DNA of 64,000 nt from Coleophoma eucalyptorum (taxonomy: Eukaryota; Ascomycota; Leotiomycetes; Helotiales; Dermateaceae): NCBI GenBank assembly GCA_026120035.1, contig JALRME010000055.1, positions 1 through 64,000 of the forward strand. The letters run 5' to 3'. Below the pieces are notes generated by a model. That model was not told the DNA's origin, made no database searches, and worked only from the letters and a program-made list of their open reading frames with translations. A program made the position numbers and the translations under genes. Position 1 is the stretch's first letter; each line of letters begins with the position of its first letter. Below, one piece after another: positions 45,164 to 55,095 of this stretch.

Positions 45164-46088
45164 ATGTTATTCTTCCCAAGAGTTTCTAGTTTTATTGGTG
45201 CCATGTCCTTTCTGATGGCATCCCTTGTTTCTAGCACGGCTGTGGAGGTTATAACCCGGAGTAGATCACCTACATTACCCGGAGGTTGGACACCATTTTT
45301 CTTGTCTATCATTGTCCCTTACTGACTTATACCAGGCCCGACTGCACTGCCAACTCCAACATCGACTCTGACGGTCCAACTTTTCGCCGCAAAGCCTCTT
45401 GCTAACCAAGAGGAAGCCGCCAGAAAATGCGAACCCTCAAGAATTGAGAAGCCTGTGGGATCCACACCAACTTTGCCTTTCACAGGAGGTAAGGCAACCT
45501 CACCCGTCAATATCCAAGATAATCTGACCTGCTATTTCAGGTGCAACAGAGCTCCCATCGACGAATCTGACAGCCCTCGTCGCGGTGGCTATCGGTCGAG
45601 GAATCCAGAACTATACATGTGCTACCGCAAGCTCTATACCAGTGGCACTTGGCGCATTGGCAACCCTCTTCGACGCAACAGCCCTAGCATACTCAAATGA
45701 AAACTTACTCAACACCCTCCCTGGGCTAATTGTTTACTTGCCGTTGCCTAGCAGCAGCAATCTAGCCACGGCAGGCTGCTTTTTGGATATCTTGGGACAT
45801 CACTACTTCGATTCAGCCGGTACACCAACCTTTAACCTTTCTACTCTGAATAAGATTGGATATGTTGAGAAAGCTGCTAGTATTAACGCTCCTGCCTCGG
45901 CAAATAAAGGACCTGCAGGTACTGGGGCGGTACCTTGGCTTCAATTGAACAAGAAGAGTGGTTATGCGAGTGTAGGAATTAGTCAGGTATACCGTGTTGA
46001 GACGGCAGGAGGAAACCCAGAATTGACTTGTACAGCCGCCGGTGTTATGTCGATTCCGTATGCAGCGGAATACTGGTTCTATAACTAA
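45164..46088 (+). CDS. secreted DUF3455-family protein
   Basis: Three exons, 45164-45284, 45336-45488 and 45541-46088, code 273 residues. The introns are 51 nt (GTTGGA...ACCAG) and 52 nt (GTAAGG...TTTCAG), and both splits regenerate a Gly codon. MLFFPRVSSFIGAMSFLMAS is a signal peptide. Exon 2 has a Pro/Thr linker and a KCEPSR segment. The DUF3455 domain covers exon 3: ALVAVAIGRGIQNYTCATAS, ALATLFDATALAYSNENLLN, LDILGHHYFDSAGTPTFNLS, GTGAVPWLQLNKKSGYASVG, SQVYRVETAGGNPELTC and the family end YAAEYWFYN. Members are extracellular proteins of unknown function, sometimes misannotated as malate dehydrogenase. Domain and ends are complete. Confidence 0.9.
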
Positions 46089-46498
46089 ATGCGATAATGA
46101 AAAGTATTTCTTGAGACGAAGCACATTCATATCCATAAGGTGCAAGAATCGTTCGCAAACAGCGACTTTGTGTTCATCGTATTCAAACCTTAATATTTGC
46201 GACTGGAGTCGTGTAGGGGACCACGCCTTAACTTCCACCGAGTAGGGTCAATCGCTAAAGTTTGACTACAGGGAAGTAAGACTGCAGCGACGAAACACTT
46301 TCAGCTGCACCAGCTGTAACCCCACAGGAGTAAGCATTTAACGATAGAGCTAATTGCAATTAGGTTAGTACGGTGTACCAACCCCACCCGCTGAGATCTG
46401 GAATATCTTGCTGATTTCTGATATTCATACAGTGCCTATGTGGTCTAGGAAGTGATTGGCAGGATGGAAGCCTGGACGCTATCCGCAGCTATTTCGCA

Positions 46499-47695
46499 GT
46501 GATAATTCGCTTTTCAGACATGATGATGCCAACGGTGTCGAATTCCACATATGGTAACTGCGCCTGCTGCCGACGATCAACGACGAACAGGTGCACAGGA
46601 TGCTTAGAATCTCCACTTTACGACGAAAGTGTCTTGAAGCCTACCTACTATTGTGGTTTTAGCATGTCAAAGAGCTGCCTGGGACGAACATAAGGCACAG
46701 TGTAGAAAGCTTCAAGTTCACAAGTCTCTTCGTCGAGCCGCTCTGCTTCTGTAAGCCACTATGTACAAAATCCGCCTGTATGCATCGCCTCTGTGATTCA
46801 AGTCGGTGCGTGTTGAAAGCTCAACTGTATATCTCGACCAATTTCAATTCGATGTAACTGCTGGGCAACAGTATTTAAATCCTTTTCCTGCTTCTTTGGA
46901 CGTCGATCAAAGCCTGTTTGATGCGGTTTTGGTGTACATGGGCTGTACGGAGGCTATGATGTATCTTTATAGCTCTGCTAAAGAGTTTTTGACTGGTAAG
47001 CATTCTAAAATTTTAGAGGGCTCCGGAATCGATACTAGCTTGCTGACTCGGCTTGGTGACGGATGTAACCGAAGTTGAGTTCTCTGTTGATTTTATTTGA
47101 CCGGTGTTGCTTGAACTAAGGCCAGGGACAAAGAGGTTCCTCATATCCGTGTTGCGCCCCTGTAGTGTCCACTGCCCAAATATTTCTATTCTTGAGTGTG
47201 ACTCTGTATAGATTGTGGAATGAGGAGCCAGGTGGGTCGATTTGCTGTCCATTGGAAATGAGGGATATTCGGAGCTTTTGGTTGATCTGACTAACGTTCA
47301 CTTCTTCCACCTTGGAACACAGCTCTGCTGCCTACCAGTCACACGGAATGTTTCCTGCAAGATGCATAGTGGCATAGAAGATTGAGAAAGAAGAACTTGC
47401 AAAAGCACTCGAGGAGAAGATTCCAGCAATAGCGCAGGAGCACGGAGGCAAGTTAAACGCTATATTGAGAGGTTCAAACGCCGCCTTCAAACAAGCAAAA
47501 ATCACATTCGTAGACCAATTTGAAGGCCATCTTAGGGCATGTGTAATCGAGCCATATGCTCCACAACAGATCAAGATAAGGAATAAGGAGATTGAGAGCC
47601 AGCTTTCGCAGAACAGAGTGGATCCTGAGAGGCAGAAGGACTTGGATGGCATGATTAGATTTATTGAATCTGCAATGAGCACAACAGGGCCATAG
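46499..47695 (+). pseudogene. MYND-finger protein pseudogene with internal inversion
   Basis: Plus strand 46540-46740 reads a MYND finger: CACCRRSTTNRCTGCLES, KPTYYCGFS, then after a one-base insertion CQRAAWDEHKAQCRKLQVHK. About 46806-47030 continues VYLDQFQFDVTAGQQYLNPF and VYMGCTEAMMYLYSSAKEFL. From about 47320 down to about 47045 the middle of the protein lies on the minus strand: VNVSQINQKLRISLISNGQQ, LYRVTLKNRN, WAVDTTGAQHGYEEPLCPW, FKQHRSNKINRELNFGYIRH. After 47320 the plus strand resumes SAAYQSHGMFPARCIVA, TAG, KIEKEELAKALEEKIPAIAQ to MSTTGP at 47695. Insertion, inversion and a CAG-to-TAG stop make it inactive. The MYND finger binds zinc and usually mediates protein contacts; this fungal subfamily's role is unknown. 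Confidence 0.7.
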
Positions 47696-47851
47696 CCTTA
47701 GAAGATGATATCTCCAAAAATCGTCATCTGTCATCCGCCTTTAGAGCATTGGCACAACGATCATTCATTCTTATAACTTTTTCTGATCAATTCTCACAAT
47801 ATTCTCTCTTGGTTTTGCGAATACCTGGTGATAGTGATTCATTTTGGACTA

Positions 47852-48282
47852 ACGTACGTTATAAGCGAGTGGGACATATAAGTGAGTGGGACACTAGAAA
47901 ACACACCAAAAATCGCGATTTTTATACCTTTATATTTCTTTAAACACTGAACCAAATTTTTTAAAACTGAATAAATAGTCTTATTAATAGATTTATAGAC
48001 TATATACGACGTCTTAGGTTAATATCTATTACGAATACTTAGAAATGAAATTTGGGGGCCAAATAACCCCTGTCTTTCACTTTTTCTTTGATATTTCAAC
48101 ATCTATAGATTCTAGGTATTTAGGGTTAAGTAAATTTATAGATTATATACCAAGGAACATACTTATAAAACTTTATAAGATATTATTCAAAATTGGTTGA
48201 GATCTAACAGTCTCTAAATCGCGATTTTTGGTGCATTTTCAAGTGTGCCACTCACTATGTCCCACTCGCTTATAACGTACGT
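47852..48282. mobile_element. complete 431-bp MITE with long TIRs
   Basis: TA at 47850-47851 and 48283-48284. The TIR is ACGTACGTTATAAGCGAGTG, continuing with GGACATA and AGTGAGTGG, and a second inverted block ACACCAAAAATCGCGATTT, about 70 bp per arm. The interior is AT-rich without ORF. TA target and ACGT termini fit non-autonomous pogo/Fot1 or other Tc1/mariner elements. A related end is at position 1-95. The right TA lies 7 bp from a solo LTR. Confidence 0.9.
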
Positions 48283-48290
48283 TAAATAAC

Positions 48291-48492
48291 TGTCGGATTG
48301 TAATGACATATACTTAGCACGTGACCCAATCACGTGGTAGCATTCATTGATGGGATATAATCCCATTTACGATAGACATATATAGAGAATCAACAACCAC
48401 CTACAACACACTGCATACCCTGTAATTAAAGCCTACGATGCTATTACGAGGTCTGCCCGTTGTAAACGCATACCAACAATAACATTCCGACA
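48291..48492 (+). repeat. solo LTR, family A, best preserved
   Basis: Starts TGTCGGATTGTAATGACATA and ends ATAACATTCCGACA, with 6-bp inverted termini TGTCGG/CCGACA. The flanks are ATAAC and ATAAG, a 5-bp target duplication with one change. It contains a TATATA-type box (GACATATATAGAGAATC) and a polyadenylation-like end. The 202-bp length and 5-bp duplication suit a Copia-type LTR. No internal sequence remains. Confidence 0.85.
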
Positions 48493-48655
48493 ATAAGAAA
48501 ACTATCTTAATTTAGTCATGATGCTCATCTGATATACATCTATATTTGACAAAGCGGTTTCTTATTCGATACTAATTATAACTCATGAAAATAATACTTA
48601 TTACTATTTATTACTATTCAACCACTCAGTTTCCAGTCTAAATCAATTATTGAAA

Positions 48656-49546
48656 ATGAAGGCCAATCTTTTAACAATAACCCGCTTTTATGCCATCTGG
48701 CAATTGGCTTCCACGATCTGGGCTCATTCTTGGGTTGAGCAACTCTCAGTAATCTCTTCAGAAGGTACCTTTATTGGCACACCAGGTTATGCTCGAGGCA
48801 ATTTCTTGCGCACAGTTCCAGGCTTCAGTGATGATCAGATGGTGAATTTGATACCGCCAAATGGCCGGGCCGCTGGCAACATCATCTTTGCAACAGATCT
48901 GATGTGTCGTAGCACTCAAAGCAAAGGCAACCAAACACCCAACAGTCCTGCTCTCACAGCTTCTCCTGGAGATATGATAGCACTCCGGTACCAAGAGAAC
49001 GGACATGTGACAGAAGCCTTCAATCAGCCTGGAAAGCCCGAAAATCGTGGAAATGTTTTTATATATGGTACTGCTGAAGCTAGTGATAGTGATACACTTC
49101 TAAGTATTCACAAGGTCTGGAACTCTGAGGGAACTGGTGGGGATGAACGCGGTAAACTTCTCTCAACACAAAATTTCGATGATGGCCAGTGCTATCAGAT
49201 CAATACCTCCAACATATCTGAAGCAAGGCAGGAAAAATTTCCGCATACAGCAAATTCCCTCATGGGTGCAGATTTATGGTGTCAAGCTGACATTACTATA
49301 CCATCAAGTGTTGCGGCACCAGGAGTTTATACACTGTACTGGGTATGGGACTGGCCTACTGCTATTGGTACTATTGGTCAACCGAATGGTTTGCTAGAGA
49401 TCTATACTACTTGTATCGATGTTAACCTAGTAGAAAGTGATGGGACATCTGAGCAGATTGTCAATTTCAGCAAAGGGCAAGATTTGAATAGTGCTGCTAT
49501 CTCTTCCGAGCTTTTTACTGCCTATGTCGCAATTCCAACATTATGA
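48656..49546 (+). CDS. secreted LPMO-like candidate (uncharacterised DUF family)
   Basis: Single exon, 296 residues, from the ATG at 48656. The signal peptide MKANLLTITRFYAIWQLAST ends IWA, so the mature protein would begin His-Ser-Trp-Val. Strong family blocks are GYARGNFLRTVPGFSDDQMV, NLIPPNGRAAGNIIFATDLM, ALRYQENGHVT, LLSTQNFDDGQCYQINTSNI, LMGADLWCQADITIPSS and YTLYWVWDWPTAIGT. These match a widespread fungal secreted family that I believe is catalogued as DUF7492. An N-terminal His plus the conserved His of ENGHVT and a Tyr/Trp-rich beta core recall the copper histidine brace of lytic polysaccharide monooxygenases. That is inference, not established for this protein. Four Cys could pair. 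It is intact. Confidence 0.8.
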   Translation: MKANLLTITRFYAIWQLASTIWAHSWVEQLSVISSEGTFIGTPGYARGNFLRTVPGFSDDQMVNLIPPNGRAAGNIIFATDLMCRSTQSKGNQTPNSPALTASPGDMIALRYQENGHVTEAFNQPGKPENRGNVFIYGTAEASDSDTLLSIHKVWNSEGTGGDERGKLLSTQNFDDGQCYQINTSNISEARQEKFPHTANSLMGADLWCQADITIPSSVAAPGVYTLYWVWDWPTAIGTIGQPNGLLEIYTTCIDVNLVESDGTSEQIVNFSKGQDLNSAAISSELFTAYVAIPTL

Positions 49547-49789
49547 ACATGAATCTTACTTTCGTGGGATTTCTTAGTAGTTTCAAGGACTTTAGGATGT
49601 AATATCAATGCCATTGTAAAACTATATATTTCCACGAAAACAAAAATCATATTCGATTCGATAGATCCAGAGTCAAAAGTGATCTGACCTCGGGGCAGAG
49701 AGAAGCGAAAGTAATATAGCATATTTGACAATGATACTACCAATACTTTGACTCCTACCATGCCTCAATATTAGCAGGAAATTGTCCCG

Positions 49790-50251
49790 TCAATTATTAT
49801 TTGACCCATCAGATCCTATCCTAAGATTTTCTACTTCGTCCACCAAGCTAAGAGTTTCATCTTCACTTTCAGACCCCTCTTCCTCTTCATTTGAATCGTT
49901 ATCAGAGTTGAAAGTAGACGGCAGGAATGTTGCTTGACTGTCTTCACTGTCTTCGGTCGCATCATCCACGAAGTCTTCTTCGTATTCATCGATTTCGTCC
50001 TCAGTCTCACCATCTTCGTCAGTACTACCCTCCTCTTCCTCTTCCTCTCCCTCTTCCTCGTCCTCACTACTATCATCATTTTCGTCCTCGTAGTCCTCCT
50101 CGTCGTCAATATAATCTTCTTCGTCCTTTTTATCTTCTCCTGCCCCCTCCTCCTCCTCGACAACCTTGTCTAAGCCATTTCGTTGACTGGTTGAATTTTG
50201 ATCGCCTAAGACGAAGCTACTTCTTAGTTTTTGTTGCGTGGGTATGGTCAT
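49790..50251 (-). CDS. highly acidic low-complexity protein
   Basis: 153 residues from the ATG at 50251 (MTIPTQQKLRSSFVLGDQNS). Residues about 30-145 are almost all Asp/Glu with Ser, Tyr and Thr (EEDYIDDEEDYEDENDDSSE, EEEGEEEEEEGSTDEDGETE). Such tracts occur in histone-chaperone or nucleolar proteins and in disordered linkers; no structured domain is present. Two other frames across the GAA/GAT repeats are also open (49831-50274) but encode implausible Arg/Lys- or Pro/Leu-rich chains. The stop at 49790 follows GSDGSNNN. Confidence 0.55.
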   Translation of the reverse strand: MTIPTQQKLRSSFVLGDQNSTSQRNGLDKVVEEEEGAGEDKKDEEDYIDDEEDYEDENDDSSEDEEEGEEEEEEGSTDEDGETEDEIDEYEEDFVDDATEDSEDSQATFLPSTFNSDNDSNEEEEGSESEDETLSLVDEVENLRIGSDGSNNN

Positions 50252-50636
50252 GTTTGCATCGCCGGGTGTGCTGATGACTATCTCGTATTAAATTGAGGAG
50301 ATCTACAGTAACCCTCTGGTAGATATCATGTAAAGTGTGAATTTGAAATTATACTTATCTTAAACATTCAGGCTTTTGCTGACAGACCGTCATCATTTGA
50401 TTGTTATCGATGACCAATTCTCTTTCAGCGACGATATGATGAAGTTGTGATACGGCATCGATCTAAAACTACGAGAGCTTCAATCTACGCTCCAATCATC
50501 TCAGTTAAATATTACTCTGGCCTGTGGCTTGATAAAGGATCAATAATTCTGAAATAAGCTGTGCTTGATGCGGTAAATTTAGCTACATTTCGTTTTCAAC
50601 CCCACTGTTAGATGATCTTGACAACTACTTCAGAAT

Positions 50637-50747
50637 ATGTTTTGGTACTGCTGCCGATGTGATGCTGCACAAACGACACTGAAAGACAATAATTCCTGCA
50701 AAAATTGTGGTCATGATATGTGTCCTACTTGCATAGTTGAAACATGA
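50637..50747 (+). CDS. 36-residue Cys-rich (zinc-ribbon-like) ORF
   Basis: Reads MFWYCCRCDAAQ, then NNSCKNCGHDMCPTC, ending IVET. Two Cys pairs (C-x2-C, C-x2-C), a His, and a further C-x2-C give a possible zinc site. Similar short W-x-C-C-x-C ... C-x2-C-x-H motifs occur in many Leotiomycete proteins as part of longer reading frames. It may be a small gene or an exon relic. No splice partner was found. Positions 50252-50636 and 50748-51059 hold nothing else. Confidence 0.4.
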   Translation: MFWYCCRCDAAQTTLKDNNSCKNCGHDMCPTCIVET

Positions 50748-51059
50748 ATTAGACACACAATAAGTATGAGTCCCACCCGTAGATTTCCTTACTTACTTGA
50801 ATTGAGTGCTAAGAACTATACAAGCGCACGCTTCAAAAAACTATAAATGGCAAATAGAAATCAGAAATCTGTACTCTCACGGTACTTTATCAAGTTAATC
50901 TACTTAATTCACAAAGGCTCGACAGACTAGTTAAAACACATAAGTTTGAGCTACATCTTTTTGTCTTTACAGGCATATTTATCTTATTATTCATCTTTCT
51001 CCTGGTGATATACTATGAGATTTTCCACCTCCAATTGTTGGCCCCCAGTACTGTTGATT

Positions 51060-51577
51060 TTATCCTTTTGTGAGGAGCAGTAGAAACAATAACGGCCGGT
51101 ATTGGTCTTGAGACAACCCGTCAATGCACCCGAGGAAATCTGGAGCATTTCCACTTCCTGCAGGTATAGCGACAATATAACTTCCATCCAAATGAGGAAA
51201 CCGATCACTTTTCGTGATTCCGCACTTATGATCCATCCAATTGCAACTCAAATAGTCTCGGGGGCTATCACATCTATTGTCTTCATCTTCTTTGCCGATA
51301 CCAAGGTTGGTAGGTGGGCTCAGCAGTTCTACCAAGCTCACGAGTAGCGCTTTAGCATCATCAGTAGCTGGAGTCAACTCTAGAGCAAAAATCTCACTTT
51401 CAATTGATTCGACCAGGCCATGAACAAGCAACATTGAAAACCCGGGATGAATTTTAAATCACCAGAAATAGATAATTGCTCGACATCTTGATCGATGTGC
51501 AGCTCTTCGAGTTTCTGTAGATGACCGAAAAATTTAGCATGGACTTCTGCCGATTGAGAAAGCAAAGTCACACGCAT
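51060..51577 (-). pseudogene. hypothetical protein with homopolymer frameshift
   Basis: The upstream frame reads MRVTLLSQSAEVHAKFFGHL, QKLEELHIDQDVEQLSISGD, LKFIPG. At the run GGGTTTTCAATG (about 51438) the sense frame moves to FSMLLVHGLVESIESEIFAL and ELTPATDDAKALLVSLVELL, then a polar tail to 51060. The two halves read as one helical protein split by a one-base change. Family unknown. A sequencing error in the T run is an alternative to true inactivation. Confidence 0.4.
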
Positions 51578-52520
51578 TCTGGAATCAACTCCCAGTTATT
51601 TTGATTCGATACTAGATTATTTCTTTGAATTAAAAATTATTTTCCACTATTACTGGCATAAGTTTGCTATCAATGTGCGCAATCATACCAGGGACTCAAG
51701 AGTGCTATATAGGTAGAACAAACACGCAATGTACACACCAAAGGAGAAGCAGCATCTCCCGGTGCCTCCCACAAGACTGGTTAGCAGTCGCTTTTCAGAA
51801 CTCCTGGGCTTCATCTCTCCTACATTTATCTAAGATGGGGAAATAGACCGTGACAAGATTCGAAGAGCAGATAACGTTCTGCTTCCACTGATGACATCAA
51901 GTCGTCAAAGTGCTATAATGACTTTACAGTCTTCACTTTATGTGCATTAAGATTGGCCGAAAGTATAGTAAACTTTACATCTGCCGTCAGATTCTCAGAC
52001 GCTCGCTCACGTTCTGATTTTTCATAGTAAATCACTTTAGAAACAAGAAGCGCATTTCACCGAGAAAGGTAATCAACAGAGGAAAAAGCCATTACTTGCC
52101 ATCAAGTTGCTAGACGGATTAAGTTGGTGATAAATTAAGGCGTAGTACAGGCTGTGGTCTCGCGATGGAAGAATGTATGATGGCCGCTTTGTGCACTTTG
52201 GGACCATAACTTATTCAAATTTCCTAAACATCTAAGCATTCTATATTTAGAAGTTATTCAGAACCTGAAGGACTTTGAAATGACAGTTGCGAAAGTGTGG
52301 ACATAGGATCTAAAAATTGAATTGCATGTTAATTTTAATCCAGAAAAAGCAGACTTTCAAGTGAGCCTCCAAAAATAAGACAAATACCCCAAACTTCAAG
52401 AAGGACCAGATCATCGCGTGAACGTTACTTTACTCAGGCAGTCTGGATAAATCCCGAAGCTATTGAGGCCTCCTAGCGTATCGGCTTTAACGTAAACATT
52501 TGTCTGATTCTGCAATAGCT
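51578..52520. other. gene-poor stretch
   Basis: No supported gene or repeat terminus. Confidence 0.35.
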
Positions 52521-53066
52521 ATGTCCGTCGACTGCCAGGCACAATGCAATAATTTGCTGGATTCCTCGAGGCAAGAGTTGATTCGCAGTACTCTTCTGGA
52601 TGTCTCACTCTTGGGAAAACCGGCTAGATCAGAGGAAGAGAATGATCCGGAAGAACTAGAACTCCAACACATATCCCTTCATGAAGTGATCCCATATATA
52701 CTAATCTCACAACAAGGTTCTAAGCCGAGAAAGCGATTTCAAGCGCGAACGAGCTCTCGTCGTGACTGGGAACGCCGCAGAGAATTCTATCGCCAGGAGA
52801 AACTGATTCAAACAGCTCAACGGAAACGGACCTTGGAACTACGAAGCACCTTCTCTGATGAGGTGCAGCGTGCCATGGGAATCTTGCATGTTCAATCATT
52901 ACTACTTCAGAAGCTAGCAAGAGAGGAAAACAAAACGAGAGGGTTTTCTAGAGCTAGTTTTGAGTCGTCTCCAGTCAAAGAAACGAACGCTCAGCTAGCA
53001 GTTATGTCAAATTCACAAGACTTATTACGTGATGTAGGATCTGCTGTGGCGACGCTATGGATGTAA
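52521..53066 (+). CDS. hypothetical basic protein, 181 aa
   Basis: From the ATG at 52521 (MSVDCQAQCNNLLDSSRQEL) to the stop at 53066; a TTG 21 bp upstream opens the frame further but is not needed. It has an acidic N-terminal third, then a strongly basic helical segment (KPRKRFQARTSSRRDWERRR, FYRQEKLIQTAQRKRTLELR) that could bind nucleic acid or form a coiled coil. Intact frame, no known domain. A MITE terminus begins 16 bp after the stop. Confidence 0.5.
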   Translation: MSVDCQAQCNNLLDSSRQELIRSTLLDVSLLGKPARSEEENDPEELELQHISLHEVIPYILISQQGSKPRKRFQARTSSRRDWERRREFYRQEKLIQTAQRKRTLELRSTFSDEVQRAMGILHVQSLLLQKLAREENKTRGFSRASFESSPVKETNAQLAVMSNSQDLLRDVGSAVATLWM

Positions 53067-53082
53067 ATCCTGATACAGGGTA

Positions 53083-53188
53083 ACGTCTGTCCTTGCGTCC
53101 CGCGATGCACGGTGTCACGAGACGAATTTATAGTTTTGAATCATTATTTTTTTTCTTGGCATGTCTACGAAGTTGTTGTTAATGTATC
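53083..53188 (+). mobile_element. left end of pogo-type MITE, TIR variant 2, cut by an LTR
   Basis: TA (53081-53082), then ACGTCTGTCCTTGCGTCCCG, GATGCACGGTGTCACGAGACG. The body is TTTTTTTTCTTGGCATGTCT, as at 13955. A family B LTR starts at 53189 inside it. The right end is not found beyond the LTR. Confidence 0.6.
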
Positions 53189-53494
53189 TGTTGGAATATC
53201 GATATACCACCTGCACGTGAGGTAACATCGTTACAACACATGCATGTGGTGGTATATTGCTACACCACCTATATGTGCATATACTTGGAATATCGTTATA
53301 CCACTTGCTTGTTCCCGTGGTTGCACTCGGATTCAAGCCCTATATCTGTATCACTACGGAGGTCGAATCGATACTCAATAGGAGTATTTATAAGACCTCA
53401 ATCACACTCACTTAGAAGAATCATCTACATTCTTACCTTACCATTTTGACCTGTCTATTACAGTTGAAATAAGAGGTATATAGATCAACCAACA
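53189..53494 (+). repeat. solo LTR, family B, long form
   Basis: TGTTGGAATATCGATATACC ... ATAGATCAACCAACA with TGTTGG/CCAACA ends. The U3 contains four related subrepeats of about 30 bp, versus one in the copy at 10293. The flanks GTATC and GTTGC do not form a clear target duplication. Confidence 0.85.
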
Positions 53495-53611
53495 GTTGCT
53501 GAAGGGGCGATATAGCCAAATATTTTATTGGCAGGACCAGTAGTAGCCGGGAAGAAGATGAACTATTGCCGTTCTGCAATTTTATCTAAATATTGCCCGA
53601 CTGCATCTCCG

Positions 53612-53944
53612 TTATTTGCCTGCCACGTCGGTGAATATTTTTAACTGAAGTAGATACTTGAGGTTTGCTAAAGCGTATCTATCGAAGACCGCCAACGATA
53701 TCTTATTTTTCTGGAGAAAATTGTGAAAAGTAGTGGCCGCGTCTGGGTCGAACTTTTTAATTGCGGTGTTGTTGACCTTCAATTTTCCGCCTATGACTGA
53801 ATAGTCGCCTTGAAACACAACTTTTTCTGCGCTAAGAGAGAGAGTGCGCGACGGAGAATTCCTATGATATTTCTTCGAGAATTCTGCGATGTCCTTCTGG
53901 CTGGAGAGATATAGGGGAATGACTTTTTCTCCTGCAAGTGACAT
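53612..53944 (-). CDS. hypothetical protein, 110 aa
   Basis: From the ATG at 53944 (MSLAGEKVIPLYLSSQKDIA) to TAA at 53612. Beta-rich middle (EKVVFQGDYSVIGGKLKVNN), helical end (FDRYALANLKYLLQLKIFTD). No signal peptide or known motif. Intact but small; it could be a remnant of a longer gene. Confidence 0.4.
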   Translation of the reverse strand: MSLAGEKVIPLYLSSQKDIAEFSKKYHRNSPSRTLSLSAEKVVFQGDYSVIGGKLKVNNTAIKKFDPDAATTFHNFLQKNKISLAVFDRYALANLKYLLQLKIFTDVAGK

Positions 53945-54445
53945 TTACGCAATCCAAGGATCTTCTAGATTCACTACAGCTTCTGAGGAATTCATGGTCA
54001 GTTCAATCGAGATGTACCTAACTAGTTAAGCTAATGAGACATAGCTCCACCCAGTACCACCTCAGAGCACCGTAGTATATTGTAGGCTCTATTCTCTATA
54101 CGCGTACTATTAATTTCTAGGAAGCTAAATTATTTATAGGAGATGGCCAGAATTCGAAATCAAATTCCAAATACAACGTCAATCCAGGATTCCTGACTTA
54201 CCAAGTTTTGCGCGATGTGTAGACTTATTTTATGTAATCATTATACCATGCATAATCGAGGCTATTCATCGTATAATCTTCATACCCACACTTTATTATC
54301 GGCATCGAATCACATAGTTAGGTAATATAAAATCAGTATGGACCTATATCAAGTAGCACGTATACATATGCCTCTGTTCAAGCTCTCTATATGGAAGCTC
54401 AATAGGCTGAATTACACACGGTTTTACGCATGAATTGCCTGTCTC

Positions 54446-54663
54446 AACTTCTCCAGTATAATTGTGCTCGCGCTGCAAACCTTGCTATTATTATTGCTCA
54501 CGTGAGTGTCAAGAGATCGATTGGCCTTGTTATAAGAATATGTGTAAGCAAATGCCGAGCCTAACTCAACCATCTCCAAACCATAAGCTCGCCATATTTT
54601 CCCCCGAAAATGTGGTAAATCCAACCCTTGGCTGGATTAAGTGCTGTTGTAAGGCTTTGCAAT
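54446..54663 (+). pseudogene. MYND-finger protein relic
   Basis: Reads CSRCKPCYYYCSRECQEIDW, PCYKNMCKQMP, then NHKLAIFSPENVVNPTLGWI, KC. The Cys spacing follows a MYND finger, with the usual His of the last H-x3-C replaced (PCYKNMC). The LAIFSPEN..P..GW stretch is the typical continuation in a fungal MYND subfamily. It ends at TAA after about 70 codons with no start or further domain. Unrelated at sequence level to the pseudogene at 46499. Positions 53945-54445 and 54664-54908 have no gene. Confidence 0.5.
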
Positions 54664-54908
54664 AAGACAGCTGCCCACTAAGTTTTATGAAGATACAGTA
54701 TTACTTTAGCGGACTTACGACATATAATTGACTATTATGTCACCTAAAGCAGTTCTAACGGGAGATCATCAATCCTCAATCGGCTCTCACTATACCAGAG
54801 CCATCATTATAAGGGGATAGAGTAACTAGTGTTATATAGGGAGCTCGGAGGAGCATCTAAGTCAATATGAGTGGAGCATGACCATATGATCATTTGATGT
54901 CAAGTCAC

Positions 54909-55095
54909 TGTGGGAATGATTTTCATAACTATCACGTATTGGGCCACGTTATCATTATCATTACAATCGCAAGAGGGGTATATCCCCCCTTTCACCTCAC
55001 ATTTGAGACGAAGAAGAACCACCTAAGTTACAATACCAAGTACCCTGTAATTGAAGCTTATTGCAAGGGCTACCCGTTGTAAACGTATACCAGCA
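54909..55095 (+). repeat. solo LTR, family A, degenerate
   Basis: TGTGGGAATG, then a GGGGTATATCCCC stem, ACCCTGTAATTGAAGC, CCCGTTGTAAACGTATACCAGCA. The 3' half closely follows 48400-48480; the terminal ATTCCGACA is lost. Confidence 0.6.

Noticed and set aside
49831..50274. Arg/Lys-rich and Pro/Leu-rich ORFs on both strands across the acidic gene
   Set aside because: Shadows of the GAA/GAT codon repeats of the acidic protein; composition implausible.
53184..53499. Target duplication around the LTR at 53189
   Set aside because: GTATC versus GTTGC match at three of five bases only, not enough to claim.
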